Source: Symsagittifera roscoffensis (lineage: Eukaryota; Xenacoelomorpha; Acoela; Convolutidae). From it: DNA of 64,000 nt. The notes under the pieces are model-generated. The model was not told the origin of the DNA. It worked only from the letters and a program-made list of their open reading frames with translations, and ran no database searches. The stretch is taken from the NCBI RefSeq assembly GCF_963678635.1, contig NC_087064.1:67878025-67942024 (forward strand), written 5' to 3'. Every line of letters begins with the position of its first letter. The stretch's first letter is position 1. Positions 41,913-53,875 of this stretch are shown one piece after another. The position numbers and the translations under genes were made by a program.

Positions 41913-42099
41913 GTTCTAAAATCGAAATTTGAGATTTTTTTCAAAAAGTCAGTATTTTTTTAATTTTGTTCATTGACTCTTGTCCAACTGTCTTTTAGCT
42001 TTATTTCAATTTTCCTCAATCACTTGGATGATATTGTGATGGAATCAAGTGATCTGCAAAATTCAGAGAATATTCTTTGAAGTATAGAAGCGAGACCCG

Positions 42100-43480
42100 T
42101 CCTTTGAAATAAAATTTTCATTCTAAAGTTTGAAATCCGATATATCATACAGTCATACTGAAAATGTTGTACAGATCGAAACTTTTCTCTTCTTTGGTTT
42201 CTTTGATTTAGTTCAAAGCAAAAATATTTACTTTATCGAGCGGAAGAAATTCCAATCTTCACTAGCTTATAAAAAAACTTCGTTGATAATGCAGGAAGCT
42301 GAATTGCCGTTATGGAGTTCAAAACCCAAAAAGGAAATCCCCGAAGTAAAAAAGTTTTACATTTTGCGCCAGTATTTTCATTGCTAATGAGTTTCTTATG
42401 GGGCAATCAAAGACTTGAAATGCTGGCGCCTAGCCATTATTATACGCATAACGGAAACATATGTTGGCCCATTTCTGTAACAACCGATCGCTTCCCCTTT
42501 TCTTGCCTTACTCCATTTTGCATAATACATTTTACAACATGTCCATTTCGTTTCATTGCTTTCACTCAGAAAAAAAATCGTTCACATGGCCTCAGTGTTA
42601 AGGGTAAAAAAAGTCGATACCTCTTGGCAGAAAGACCGAACAGCAGAATGCTAATCTAGCCATTCAAAACCGAGCAATCTATAACTTAAAACAAACCCGT
42701 TTTATTTCGAGATTGCGACAATCTATTTGTTTTAATTGATAGGAACTTTTCTGTTATTCGAAATTTCTATAAAATGAGATTACCCCCAACATAACCCTAC
42801 AAGTATATTCGTCTTGACGCGATCGATCATGTAGCGGGGCTAAGTTAACCAGACACGCATAAAGAGGCTATATTAAAAGTATTGAAAGGTTGAAAGGTTA
42901 AATGGTTATACCTTTTGTCACTTCTGTTATTTTTTTAAAAGCCCACGCTGTTTTTTATCAATTTAATGGCGCGTTTGCACCACTCAAAGCGAAGTGAAAC
43001 CCATTTTTGCTCAGTGGTATAGTATGAGTGTGTTCACAGTTAAGAAACCACCCGCATACCCACCACGTGCAACGCGTACCTGTGTTTATTACCACATATC
43101 GACTTATCAGGTGTATGTAGATCTTGACGATTGAGGAAAATGGTAAACAAAAAGGAAGCCAAACTGCGAACAGGCAAGCAAAAAACAAACAAAAAGAAAA
43201 AACAAACAACAGCAGAAATGGGCTACATAAGTATTTAGGGGCAATGGGTAGTAGCGCACCGACTGAACTGGAACAGGAAGCAATATTAACGAGCTAAAGA
43301 GGAAATAGGGAAATAAAAACAGCGCCAACAAAAAAACAAACAAAGCAACACAACAGTCCTATATATTTACAATGCCTGCAGCAGACAAATTAGTAGGACA
43401 TGACAACCCGTCCCAACAAATTATAGCCCGGTTTGGGATTCTGAACTGAAAAGTTCAGCAAAAAAAACTTCAGCAAAAAG
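42100..43480. other. Stretch with unassigned open frames
   Basis: Two overlapping plus-strand frames (42130-42387 and 42312-42659, 85 and 115 codons) show no recognised motif. From 42780 on, the plus strand is A-rich with AACAAACAAAAAG runs, resembling the composition at 34.2-36.1 kb. The minus-strand frames there (42958-43343) are hydrophobic low-complexity products of T-rich sequence. No gene is supported. Confidence 0.4.
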
Positions 43481-43497
43481 GAAACTGCGATTTTTTT

Positions 43498-43562
43498 AAT
43501 AGGGAATAATTTGCAAATAGGGAATAATTGCAAATAGGGAATATTGCAAATAGGGAATAATT
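43498..43562 (+). repeat. ~17-bp minisatellite
   Basis: AATAGGGAATAATTTGCAA and shorter variants occur four times in a row. Confidence 0.9.
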
Positions 43563-43789
43563 TGTTTTGAGGTGCAAATTTCTGATGTGTTTAAACTCGC
43601 AGAGTTATTGTTCTTACGCGGGGTAATTTTCTCTAGGTACCGCAGGGAGAATAAATAACAAGATCCGGAAATTGATTTGAAAATAAACATAAAATTGTAC
43701 GGAATAACCGCGTCATTTTCGAGCATTTAGCTGAGAGCAGTACCGTGCCAAGAGGGGGAGGCTGGGTTATGGCCGAGATAAGCGACCGA

Positions 43790-43920
43790 CCCTAGCACAC
43801 CCCCCCCCCACCTCCCTCAATTCTGGTTGCCATTGTTTTCCTTTTGGTACAATTTTACGAGATCCATTTTTTGCTGGACAAAATCAAAAATTTTCCTTTG
43901 GCGCGAGTATAACTAGCTAA
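43790..43920. mobile_element. Degenerate GGGGCGGAT-class element fragment
   Basis: A C-rich tract followed by GGTACAATTTTACGAGATCC, ATTTTTTGCTGGAC and AAATTTTCCTTTGGCGCG aligns with the interior of the elements at 1507-1883 and 20241-20629. The ends are not preserved. Confidence 0.5.
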
Positions 43921-44116
43921 ATAACTAAATTTCATAAATATATGAATTTTATATGATATGCATTTTTTCTATAGAAACATTACAAACTTGAGGTAAAAAC
44001 TTTTTAATCCTTTTTATTGCAAAAATCCAAAAAGCAGAAGCAAGCTTTTTTTATGAACAAAAAAGTTTATTTTTTGTTTTTGTAAGCTAAAAAAAATGTA
44101 AATTTGTAAAAAAAAC

Positions 44117-44640
44117 AGGCCTCTTTTTCATCACCGAAAATTTCAAAGTAAAAGTTTTCCAGCTATAAACAAAAAGTTACGTTTTTGTTGTATAATTCTG
44201 TGTGAAAAGGTTAACCTTATCTTTCATAGCTATAATTATAAAAGCAATTTTTTTTGCGTTTTCTTATTACATAAAATCCTTGTTTACTGTGTTTTCCAAT
44301 TCCGGCCTTACTGGAACACGAAATTTCAATTCAAAGTTTTTTATATTTTCATTCATGGGAAGAAAGCATAGCACACAATTTCATAAGATATTGTAAAAAA
44401 GCATATCATTAAATTTCATAGTACAAAAATTGCTTTTAGTATTTTCATAAAAATTTCGATATAAAATATGATCAAAGGCTTGTTAATAATTACAGAATGA
44501 GGAAAAGTTGCTGATTATAAAAACTCATACTATGAAAAAATGCTTATTTTGTTCTTTTCGTACAACTTTTTAGTCCATGAAATTGAATGAAATCTTATGT
44601 AAAGCAATCGTTTCGATGTATAAAAAATAGTGCGATAGGC
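44117..44640 (+). repeat. Spacer segment of the higher-order unit
   Basis: About 520 bp not found in the plain monomers: from CAGGCCTCTTTTTCA through AAAAAGTTACGTTTTTGTTG, GTTTACTGTGTTTTCCAAT, GGGAAGAAAGCATAGCACAC to GTACGATAGGCGTC-type sequence. It recurs at about 45936, 47752, 49560 and 51772, and is truncated at 53598. It may be an element that was inserted into one monomer and then amplified with it. Confidence 0.85.
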
Positions 44641-47600
44641 GTCTTTTTCAACCAGGGGAACCAAGAACAACCATTGTGCAGAGTTTTGCGATAAGATTAA
44701 TAGTTATAATGAGTTTTAGAGGTTTTATCGTATAATGTTAAAATTAAAAAGATCAGCCGCTATCTTGGGTAAAATTTCGAAAACCAGTTAACCTATTTGC
44801 CTAATCCGCAAAATTTGGAAAAATGTTCGTCGAACCTTGGTAGTTGGGAAAAAAGTTTATTTTTTCAAAAGATCCAGTGCATTACGTTGACTCAAATATC
44901 AAACTCATGACACTTTAGAGAAAAACATTGATTGAAAGCATCAGTTTCGAACCATTAATTCATTTTGTGTCAAGTAGTTTCAAATTTTTCTTTCTTTTTT
45001 TGGTTCTCGAAGTTAGCAAAAATTTTCTCCGTTTTTCAAGCTTGCCCTAAAAATATCGAATTAGCTTCTTCTTTTCAAAAGATTGCTGTTTTTCTGCATT
45101 GGCTAGAAGTTATTCTTATATTTATTCGACTTCAATGTTCACTTTTTTATCGGTCGTCTAATCGCACTTTGTGTCAACGCGGGAAGCCAAGAACAATCAT
45201 TGTACATATTCTTTCGACAAAGTTTTTCTAGTTTTTTTTTGAGTTTTAGAGGATTTATCATTAATATTAATTTTAGAAAGATCAGCCGCTATCTTGGACA
45301 AGGTTATACAAATGAAGTTCTCGGTTTTGCTTCGAAAAAAAACTTAATCATTTTTACCTACATCGCAAAATCTTGGAAAAAAATTGTCGAATCTTGGTAG
45401 TTGGAAAAAAAATTAAGTTTTTCAAAAGATCCAGTACAATGCGTTGACTCCAAATTCAAACTCATGACACTTTAGAGAAAAACATTGGTTAAAAGCATCA
45501 GTTTCAAACCAGTGAGTCATTTTGTGTGCGTTTAGGTTCAAGTATTTTTTTTTTTGGATCTCCATGTTAGCAAAAACTTTCTCAGTTTTTTATACTTGCC
45601 TTAAGAAATATCGAATTAGCTTTTTTTTGAAGATTTCTGTTTTTCTGCATTGCCTGGAGGTTATTCTAGTATTTATTCGACATCAATGTGCATTTTTTCA
45701 TAGGTCGTCCAACCGCATTTTGCGTCAACCCGGGGAGCCAAGAATAATCAATGTGCACAATTTTCCGACAAGATTTTCAGTTATTAGAAATTTTAGAGGA
45801 TATAACATATAATAATAAATTTAGAAAATCATCCGCTACCTTGGACACGTTTATAGAGATGAAGTGCCTATTTTTGCTTCGAAAACAAATTAATCTTTTT
45901 TCTCTCATTTGGAAAATACAAATTTGTAAAAAAACAGGCCTCTTTTTCAACCACCGAAAGTTTCAAAGTAAAAGTTTTCCAGCTATAAACAAAAAGTTAC
46001 GTTTTTGTTGTATAAATCTGTGTTAAAAGGTTAACCTTAATTTACATAGCTATAATTATAAAAGCAATTTTTTTGCGTTTTCTCATTACATAAAATCCTT
46101 GTTTACTGTGTTTTCCAATTACGGCCTTAATGGAACACGAAATTTCAAATCAAAGTCTTTTGTATTTTCATTCATGGGAAGAAAGCATAGCACACAATTT
46201 CATAAGATGGAGAAAAACATATCATTAAATTTCATAGTACAAAAAATGCTTTTAGTATTTTCATAAAAAAATCGATATAAAATATGGTCAAAAGCTTGTT
46301 AATAATTACAGAATGAGGAAAAGTTGCTGATTATAAAAACTCATACTATGAAAAAATGCTTATTTTGTTCTTTTCGTACAATTTTTCAGTCCATGAAAAT
46401 TGAATGAAATCCTATGTAAAGCAATCGTTTCGATGTATAAAAAATAGTACGATAGGCGTCTTTTTCAACCAGGGGAACCAAGAACAACCATTGTTCAGAG
46501 TTTTGCGATAAGATTAATAGTTATAATGAGTTTTAGAGGTTTTATCGTATAATGTTAAAATTAAAAAGATCAGCCGCTATGTTTGGTAAAATTTCGAAAT
46601 CAAGTTAACCTATTTGCCTAATCCGCAAAATTTGGAAAAATTGTCGTCGAACCTTGGTAGTTGGAAAAAAAGTTAATTTTTTCAAAAGATCCAGTGCATT
46701 ACGTTGACTCAAATATCAAACTCATGACACTTTAGAGAAAAACATTGATTGAAAGCATCAGTTTCGAACCATTAATTCTTTTTGTTTCAAGTAGTTTCCA
46801 ATTTTTCTTTCTTTTTTTTGCTTCTCGAAGTTACCAAAAGTTTTCTCCGTTTTTCAAGCTTGCCCTAAAAATATCCAATTAGCTTCTTTTTTTCAAAAGA
46901 TTGATGTTTTTCTACCTTGGCTAGAAGTTATTCTAATATTTATTCGACTTCAATGTTCACTTTTTTATCGGTCGTCTAATCGCACTTTGTGTCAACGCGG
47001 GAAGCCAAGAACAATCATTGTACATATTCTTTCGACAAAGTTTTTCTAGTTTTTTTTTGAGTTTTAGAGGATTTATCATTAATATTAATTTTAGAAAGAT
47101 CAGCCGCTATCTTGGACAAGGTTATACAAATGAAGTTCTCGGTTTTGCTTCGAAAAAAAACTTAATCATTTTTGCCTACATCGCAAAATCTTGGAAAAAA
47201 ATTGTCGAATCTTGGTAGTTGGAAAAAAAATTAAGTTTTTCAAAAGATCCAGTACAATGCGTTGACTCCAAATTCAAACTCATGACACTTTAGAGAAAAA
47301 CATTGGTTAAAAGCATCAGTTTCAAACCAGTGAGTCATTTTGTGTGCGTTTAGGTTCAAGTATTTTTTTTTGGATCTCCATGTTAGCAAAAACTTTCTCA
47401 GTTTTTTATACTTGCCTTAAGAAATATCGAATTAGCTTTTTTTTGAAGATTTCTGTTTTTCTGCATTGCCTGGAGGTTATTCTAGTATTTATTCGACATC
47501 AATGTGCATTTTTTCATAGGTCGTCCAACCGCATTTTGCGTCAACCCGGGGAGCCAAGAATAATCAATGTGCACAATTTTCCGACAAGATTTTCAGTTAT

Positions 47601-50600
47601 TAGAAATTTTAGAGGATATAACATATAATAATAAATTTAGAAAATCATCCGCTACCTTGGACACGTTTATAGAGATGAAGTGCCTATTTTTGCTTCGAAA
47701 ACAAATTAATCTTTTTTCTCTCATTTGGAAAATACAAATTTGTAAAAAAACAGGCCTCTTTTTCAACCACCGAAAGTTTCAAAGTAAAAGTTTTCCAGCT
47801 ATAAACAAAAAGTTACGTTTTTGTTGTATAAATCTGTGTTAAAAGGTTAACCTTAATTTACATAGCTATAATTATAAAAGCAATTTTTTTGCGTTTTCTC
47901 ATTACATAAAATCCTTGTTTACTGTGTTTTCCAATTACGGCCTTAATGGAACACGAAATTTCAAATCAAAGTTTTTTGTATTTTCATTCATGGGAAGAAA
48001 GCATAGCACACAATTTCATAAGATGGAGAAAAACATATCATTAAATTTCATAGTACAAAAAATGCTTTTAGTATTTTCATAAAAAAATCGATATAAAATA
48101 TGGTCAAAAGCTTGTTAATAATTACAGAATGAGGAAAAGTTGCTGATTATAAAAACTCATACTATGAAAAAATGCTTATTTTGTTCTTTTCGTACAATTT
48201 TTTAGTCCATGAAAATTGAATGAAATCCTATGTAAAGCAATCGTTTCGATGTATAAAAAATAGTACGATAGGCGTCTTTTTCAACCAGGGGAACCAAGAA
48301 CAACCATTGTTCAGAGTTTTGCGATAAGATTAATAGTTATAATGAGTTTTAGAGGTTTTATCGTATAATGTTAAAATTAAAAAGATCAGCCGCTATGTTT
48401 GGTAAAATTTCGAAATCAAGTTAACCTATTTGCCTAATCCGCAAAATTTGGAAAAATTGTCGTCGAACCTTGGTAGTTGGAAAAAAAGTTAATTTTTTCA
48501 AAAGATCCAGTGCATTACGTTGACTCAAATATCAAACTCATGACACTTTAGAGAAAAACATTGATTGAAAGCATCAGTTTCGAACCATTAATTCATTTTG
48601 TTTCAAGTAGTTTCCAATTTTTCTTTCTTTTTTTGCTTCTCGAAGTTACCAAAAGTTTTCTCCGTTTTTCAAGCTTGCCCTAAAAATATCGAATTAGCTT
48701 CTTTTTTTCAAAAGATTGCTGTTTTTCTACCTTGGCTAGAAGTTATTCTAATATTTATTCGACTTCAATGTTCACTTTTTTATCGGTCGTCTAATCGCAC
48801 TTTGTGTCAACGCGGGAAGCCAAGAACAATCATTGTACATACTCTTTCGACAAAGTTTTTCTAGTTTTTTTGAGTTTTAGAGGATTTATCATTAATATTA
48901 ATTTTAGAAAGATCAGCCGCTATCTTGGACAAGCTTATACAAATGAAGTTCCCGGTTTTGCTTTGAAAAAAAAGTTAATCCTTTTTGCCTACATCGCAAA
49001 ATTTTGGAAAAAAATTGTCGAATCTTGGTAGTTGGAAAAAAAATTAAGTTTTTCAAAAGATCCAGTACAATGCGTTGATTCCAAATTCAAACTCATGACA
49101 CTTAAGAGAAAAACATTGGTTAAAAGCATCGATTTTGAACCAGTGAGTCATTTTGTGTGCGTTTAGGTTCAATTATTTTTTTTGGATCTCCATGTTAGCA
49201 AAAACTTTCTCAGTTTTTCATAATTGCCTTAAGAAATATCGAATTAGCTTTTTTGAAGATTTCTGTTTTTCTGCATTGTCTGGAGGTTATTCTAGTATTT
49301 ATATGACCTCAATGTGCATTTTTTCATAGGTCGTCCAACCGCATTTTGCGTCAACCCGGGAGCCAAGAATAATCAATGTGCACAATTTTCCGACAAGATT
49401 TTCAGTTATTAGAAATTTTAGAGGATATATCATATAATAATAAATTTAGAAAGATCATCCGCTACCTTTGACACGTTTATACAGATGAAGTGCCTATTTT
49501 TGCTTCGAAAACAAGTTAATCTTTTTTCTCTCATTTGGAAAATACAAATTTGTAAAAAACAGGCCTCTTTTTCAACAACCTAAAGTTTCAAAGTAAAAGT
49601 TTTCCAGCTATGAACAAAAAGTTAAGTTTTTATTGTATAATTCTGTGTTAAAAGGTTAACCTTAACTTACATAGCTATTATTATAAAAGCAATTTCTTTG
49701 CGTTTTTTTATTACATATAATCCTTGTTTACTGTGTTTTCCAATTCCGGCCTTAATGGAACACGAAATTTCAAATCAAAGTTTTTTGTATTTTAATTCAT
49801 CGGAAGAAAGCATAGCACACAATTTCATAAGATGGAGAAAAACATATCATTAAATTTCATAGTACAAAAATGCTTTTAGTATCTTCATAAAAATTTCGAT
49901 ATAAAATATGGTCAAAAGCTTGTTAATAATTACAGAATGAGGAAAAGTTGCTGATTTTAAAAATTCATACTATAAAAAAATGCTTATTTTGTTCTTTTCG
50001 TACAAATTTTTAGTTCCTGAAATTGAATGAAATCCTATGGAAAGCAATCAATTCGATGTATAAAGTAGTACCATAGGCGTCTTTTTCAACCAGGGGAACC
50101 AAGAACAACCATTGTGCAGAGTTTTGCGATAAGATTAATAGTTATTATGAGTTTTAGAGGTTTTATCGTATAATTTTAAAAACAAAAGGATCAGCCGCTA
50201 TATTGGATAAAGTTTCGAAAACAAGTTAACCTTTTTGCCTAATCCGCAAAACTTTGGAAAAATGTTCGTCGAGACTTGGTAGTTGGAAAAAAAGTTAATT
50301 TTTCAAAAGATCCAGTGCATTACGTTGACTCAAATATCAAACTCATGACACTTTAGAGAAATACGTTGATTGAAAGCATCAGTTTTGAACCATTAACTCA
50401 TTTTGTCAAGTTTTTTCAAAATTTTCTTTCTTTTGTTGGTTCTCTAAGTTAGCAAAAATTTTCTCCGTTTTTCAAGCTTGCCCTAAAAATATCGAATTAG
50501 CTTCTTTTTTTCAAAAGATTGCTGTTTTTCTCCATTGACTGAAGGTTATTCTAATATTCATTCGATTTCAATGTTCACTTTTTATCGGTCGTCTAATCGC

Positions 50601-53600
50601 ACTTTGTGTCAACGCGGGAAGCCAAGAACAATCATTGTACATATTTTTTCGACAATATTTTTCTAGTTTTTTTTGAATTTTAGAGGATTTATCATTAATT
50701 TTAATTTTAAAAAGATCAACCGCTATATTGGACAAGGTTATACGAATGACGTTCTCGGTTTTGCTTTGAAAAAAAAGTTACTCTTTTGTGCCTACATCGC
50801 AAAATTTTGGAAAAAAATCGTCGAATCTTGGTAGTTGGAAAAAAAATTAAGTTTTTCAAAAGATCCAGTACAATGCGTTGATTCCAAATTCAAACTCATG
50901 ACACTTTAGAGAAATACATTGGTTAAAAGCATCAGTTTTAAACCAGTGAGTCTTTTTGTGTGCGTGTAGGTTCAAGTATTTTTTTTGGATCCCCATGTTA
51001 GCAAAAATTTTCTCTGTTTTTTATGCTTGCCTTAAGAAATATCGAATCAGCCTTTTTTGAAGATTGCTGTTTTTCTGCATTGCCTAGAGGTTATTCAAGT
51101 ATTTATTCGACCTCAATGTCCACTTTTTTATAGGTCGTCCAACCGCATTTTGCGTCAACTCGGTTAGCCAAGAATAATCAATGTGCAGAATTTTTCGACA
51201 AGATTTTCAGTTATGACAAGTTTTAGAGAATATTTTTAAAAATAATAAATTTAGAAAGATCACCCGCTACCTTGGACAAGGTTATACAGATGAAGTGCCT
51301 ATTTTTGCTTCAAAAACAAGTTAATCCTTTTTCTTTCATTTGGAAAATCTCGGAAAAAAATCGTCGAATCTTGGTAGTTGGAAAAAAATAAATTTTGCAA
51401 AAGATCCAGTGCATTACGTTGACTCAAATATCAAACTTATGACACTTTAGAGAAATATATTGATTCAAAGCATCAGTTTTGAACCAGGAATTTGTATTGT
51501 GTCAAGTAGTTTCAAATATTTCTTTCTTTTATTGGTTCTCGAAGCTAGCAAAATTTTTCTCTGTTTGTCATGCTTGTCTTAAAAAACATCAAATTAGCTT
51601 CTTTTGTTGAAATAATTGCTGTTTTTCTGCATTGCCTGGAGGTTATTCTAATATTCATTCGATTTCAATGTTTATACCTTGGACAACTTATACAGATGAA
51701 GTGCCTATTTTTGTTTCGAAAACAATGTAATCTTTTTTCTCTCATTTGGAAAATATAAATTTGTAAAAAAACAGGCCTCTTTTTCAACCACCGAAAGTTT
51801 CAAAGTAAAAGTTTTCCAGCTATAAACAAAAAGTTACGTTTTTGTTGTATAAATCTGTGTTAAAAGGTTAACCTTAATTTACATAGCTATAATTATAAAA
51901 GCAATTTTTTTGCTTTTTCTTATTACATAAAATCCTTGTTTACTGTGTTTTCCAATTACGGCCTTAATGGAACACGAAATTTCAAATCAAAGTTTTTTGT
52001 ATTTTCATTCATGGGAAGAAAGCATAGCACACAATTTCATAAGATATTGTAAAAATCATATCATTAATTTTCATAGTACAAAAATTGCTTTTCGTATTTT
52101 CATAAAAATTTCGATATAAAATATGGTCAAAAGCTTGTTAATAATTACAGAATGAGGAAAAGTTGCTGATTTTAAAAATTCATACTATGAAAAAATGCTT
52201 ATTTTGTTCTTTTCGTACAACTTTTTAGTTCCTGAAATTGAATGAAATCCTATGGAAAGCAATCAATTCGATGTATAAAGTAGTACCATAGGCGTCTTTT
52301 TCAAACAGGGGAACCAAGAACAACCATTGTGCAGAGTTTTGCGATAAGATTAATAGTAATTATGAGTTTTAGAGGTTTTATCGTATAATGTTAAAAACAA
52401 ATGGATCAACCGCTATCTTGGGTAAAGTTTTGAAAACAAGCTAACCTCTTTGCCTAATCCGCAAAATTTGGAAAAATGTTCGTCGAACCTTGGTAGTTGG
52501 AAAAAAAGTTAATTTTTTCAAAAGATCCAGTGCATTACGTTGACTCAAATATCAAACTCATGACACTTTAGAGAAAAACATTGATTGAAAGCATCAGTTT
52601 CGAACCATTAATTCATTTTGTGTCAAGTAGTTTCAAATTTTTCTTTCTTTTTTTGGTTCTCGAAGTTAGCAAAAATTTTCTCCGTTTTTCAAGCTTGCCC
52701 TAAAAATATCGAATTAGCTTCTTTTTTTTCAAAAGATTGCTGTTTTTCTGCATTGGCTAGAAGTTATTCTAATATTTATTCGACTTCAATGTTCACTTTT
52801 TTATCGGTCGTCTAATCGCACTTTGTGTCAACGCGGGAAGCCAAGAACAATCATTGTACATATTCTTTCGACAAAGTTTTTCTAGTTTTTATTGAGTTTT
52901 AGAGGATTTATCATTAATATTAATTTTAGAATCATCAGCCGCTATCTTGTACAAGGTTATGCAAATGAAGTTCTCGGTTTTGCTTCGAAAAAAAAGTTAA
53001 TTCTTTTTGCCTAAATCGCAAAATCTTGGAAAAAAAATTGTCGAATCTTGGTAGTTGGAAAAAAAATTAAGTTTCTCAAAAGATCCAGTACAATGCGTTG
53101 ATTCCAAATTCAAACTCAAGACACTTTAGAGAAATACATTGGCTAAAAGCATCAGTTTCGAACCAGTGAGTCATTTTGTGTGCGTGTAGGTTCAAGTATT
53201 TTTTTTTTGGATCTCCATGTTAGCAAAAAAAATTTTTTTCTCTGTTTTTTATGCTTGCCTTAAGAAATATCGAATTAGCTTTTTTTTGAAGATTGCTGTT
53301 TTTCTGAATTGCCTAGGGGTTTTTCTAGTTTTTATTCGACCTCAATGTCCACTTTTTTATAGGTCGTCCAACCGCATTTTGCGTTAACCCGGGGAGCCAA
53401 GAATAATCAATGTGCAGAATTTTTCGACAAGATTTTCAGTTGTTACAAATTTTAGAGGATATATCATATAATATTAAATTTATAAAGATCATCCACTACC
53501 TTGGACAAGTTTATACAGATGAAGTGCCTATTTTTGCTTCGAAAACAATTTAATCTTTTTTCTCTCATTTGGAAAATATGAATTTGTAAAAAAAACAGGC

Positions 53601-53875
53601 TTCTTTTTCAACCACCGAAAGTTTCAAAGAAAAAGTTTTCCAGCTATAAACAAAAAATTACGTTTTTGTTGTATAATTCTGTGTGAAAAACTTAACCTTA
53701 ACTTACATAGCTATAATTATAAACGCAATTTTTTTGCGTTTTCTTATTACATAAAATCCTTGTTTACTGTGTTTTCCAATTCCGGCCTTAATGGAACACG
53801 AAATTTCAAATCAAAGTTTTTTGTATTTTCATACAAGGGAACAAAGCATAGCACACAGTTTCATAAGAGGGAGAA
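44117..53875 (+). repeat. ~1.81-kb higher-order repeat units (five, plus a partial)
   Basis: The phrase AACAGGCCTCTTTTTCA starts near 44118, 45936, 47752, 49560, 51772 and 53598, giving spacings of about 1818, 1816, 1808, 2212 and 1826 bp. Each unit is a unique ~520-bp spacer, a 5'-truncated monomer, a full monomer of about 553 bp, and a 3'-truncated monomer. The longer fourth unit carries an extra partial monomer. The sixth is cut off at about 53875 within the spacer. Confidence 0.93.

Larger units (their letters stand above)
40955..41965 (+). repeat. Interspersed repeat family 2 copy interrupted by a TGTTCCGAC element
   Basis: The left part (40960-41080: TGTTGATAAACGTAGTTC, GGAAAAAGTCTTAAAATTTA) and right part (about 41610-41965: GGAAGGCAAACTTCACTATC, AACAGCAAAAGTG, GATCCAGTTTTCTCAAATTG) form one family 2 copy, split by the element at 41085-41600. 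Confidence 0.75.

Noticed and set aside
42312-42659. A 115-codon plus-strand frame
   Set aside because: It overlaps another frame, has no recognised domain, and the codon use looks random.
45200-49031. Repeated near-identical frames of 66-96 codons
   Set aside because: They recur with the satellite period and change with small indels; they are by-products of tandem repetition, not a gene family.
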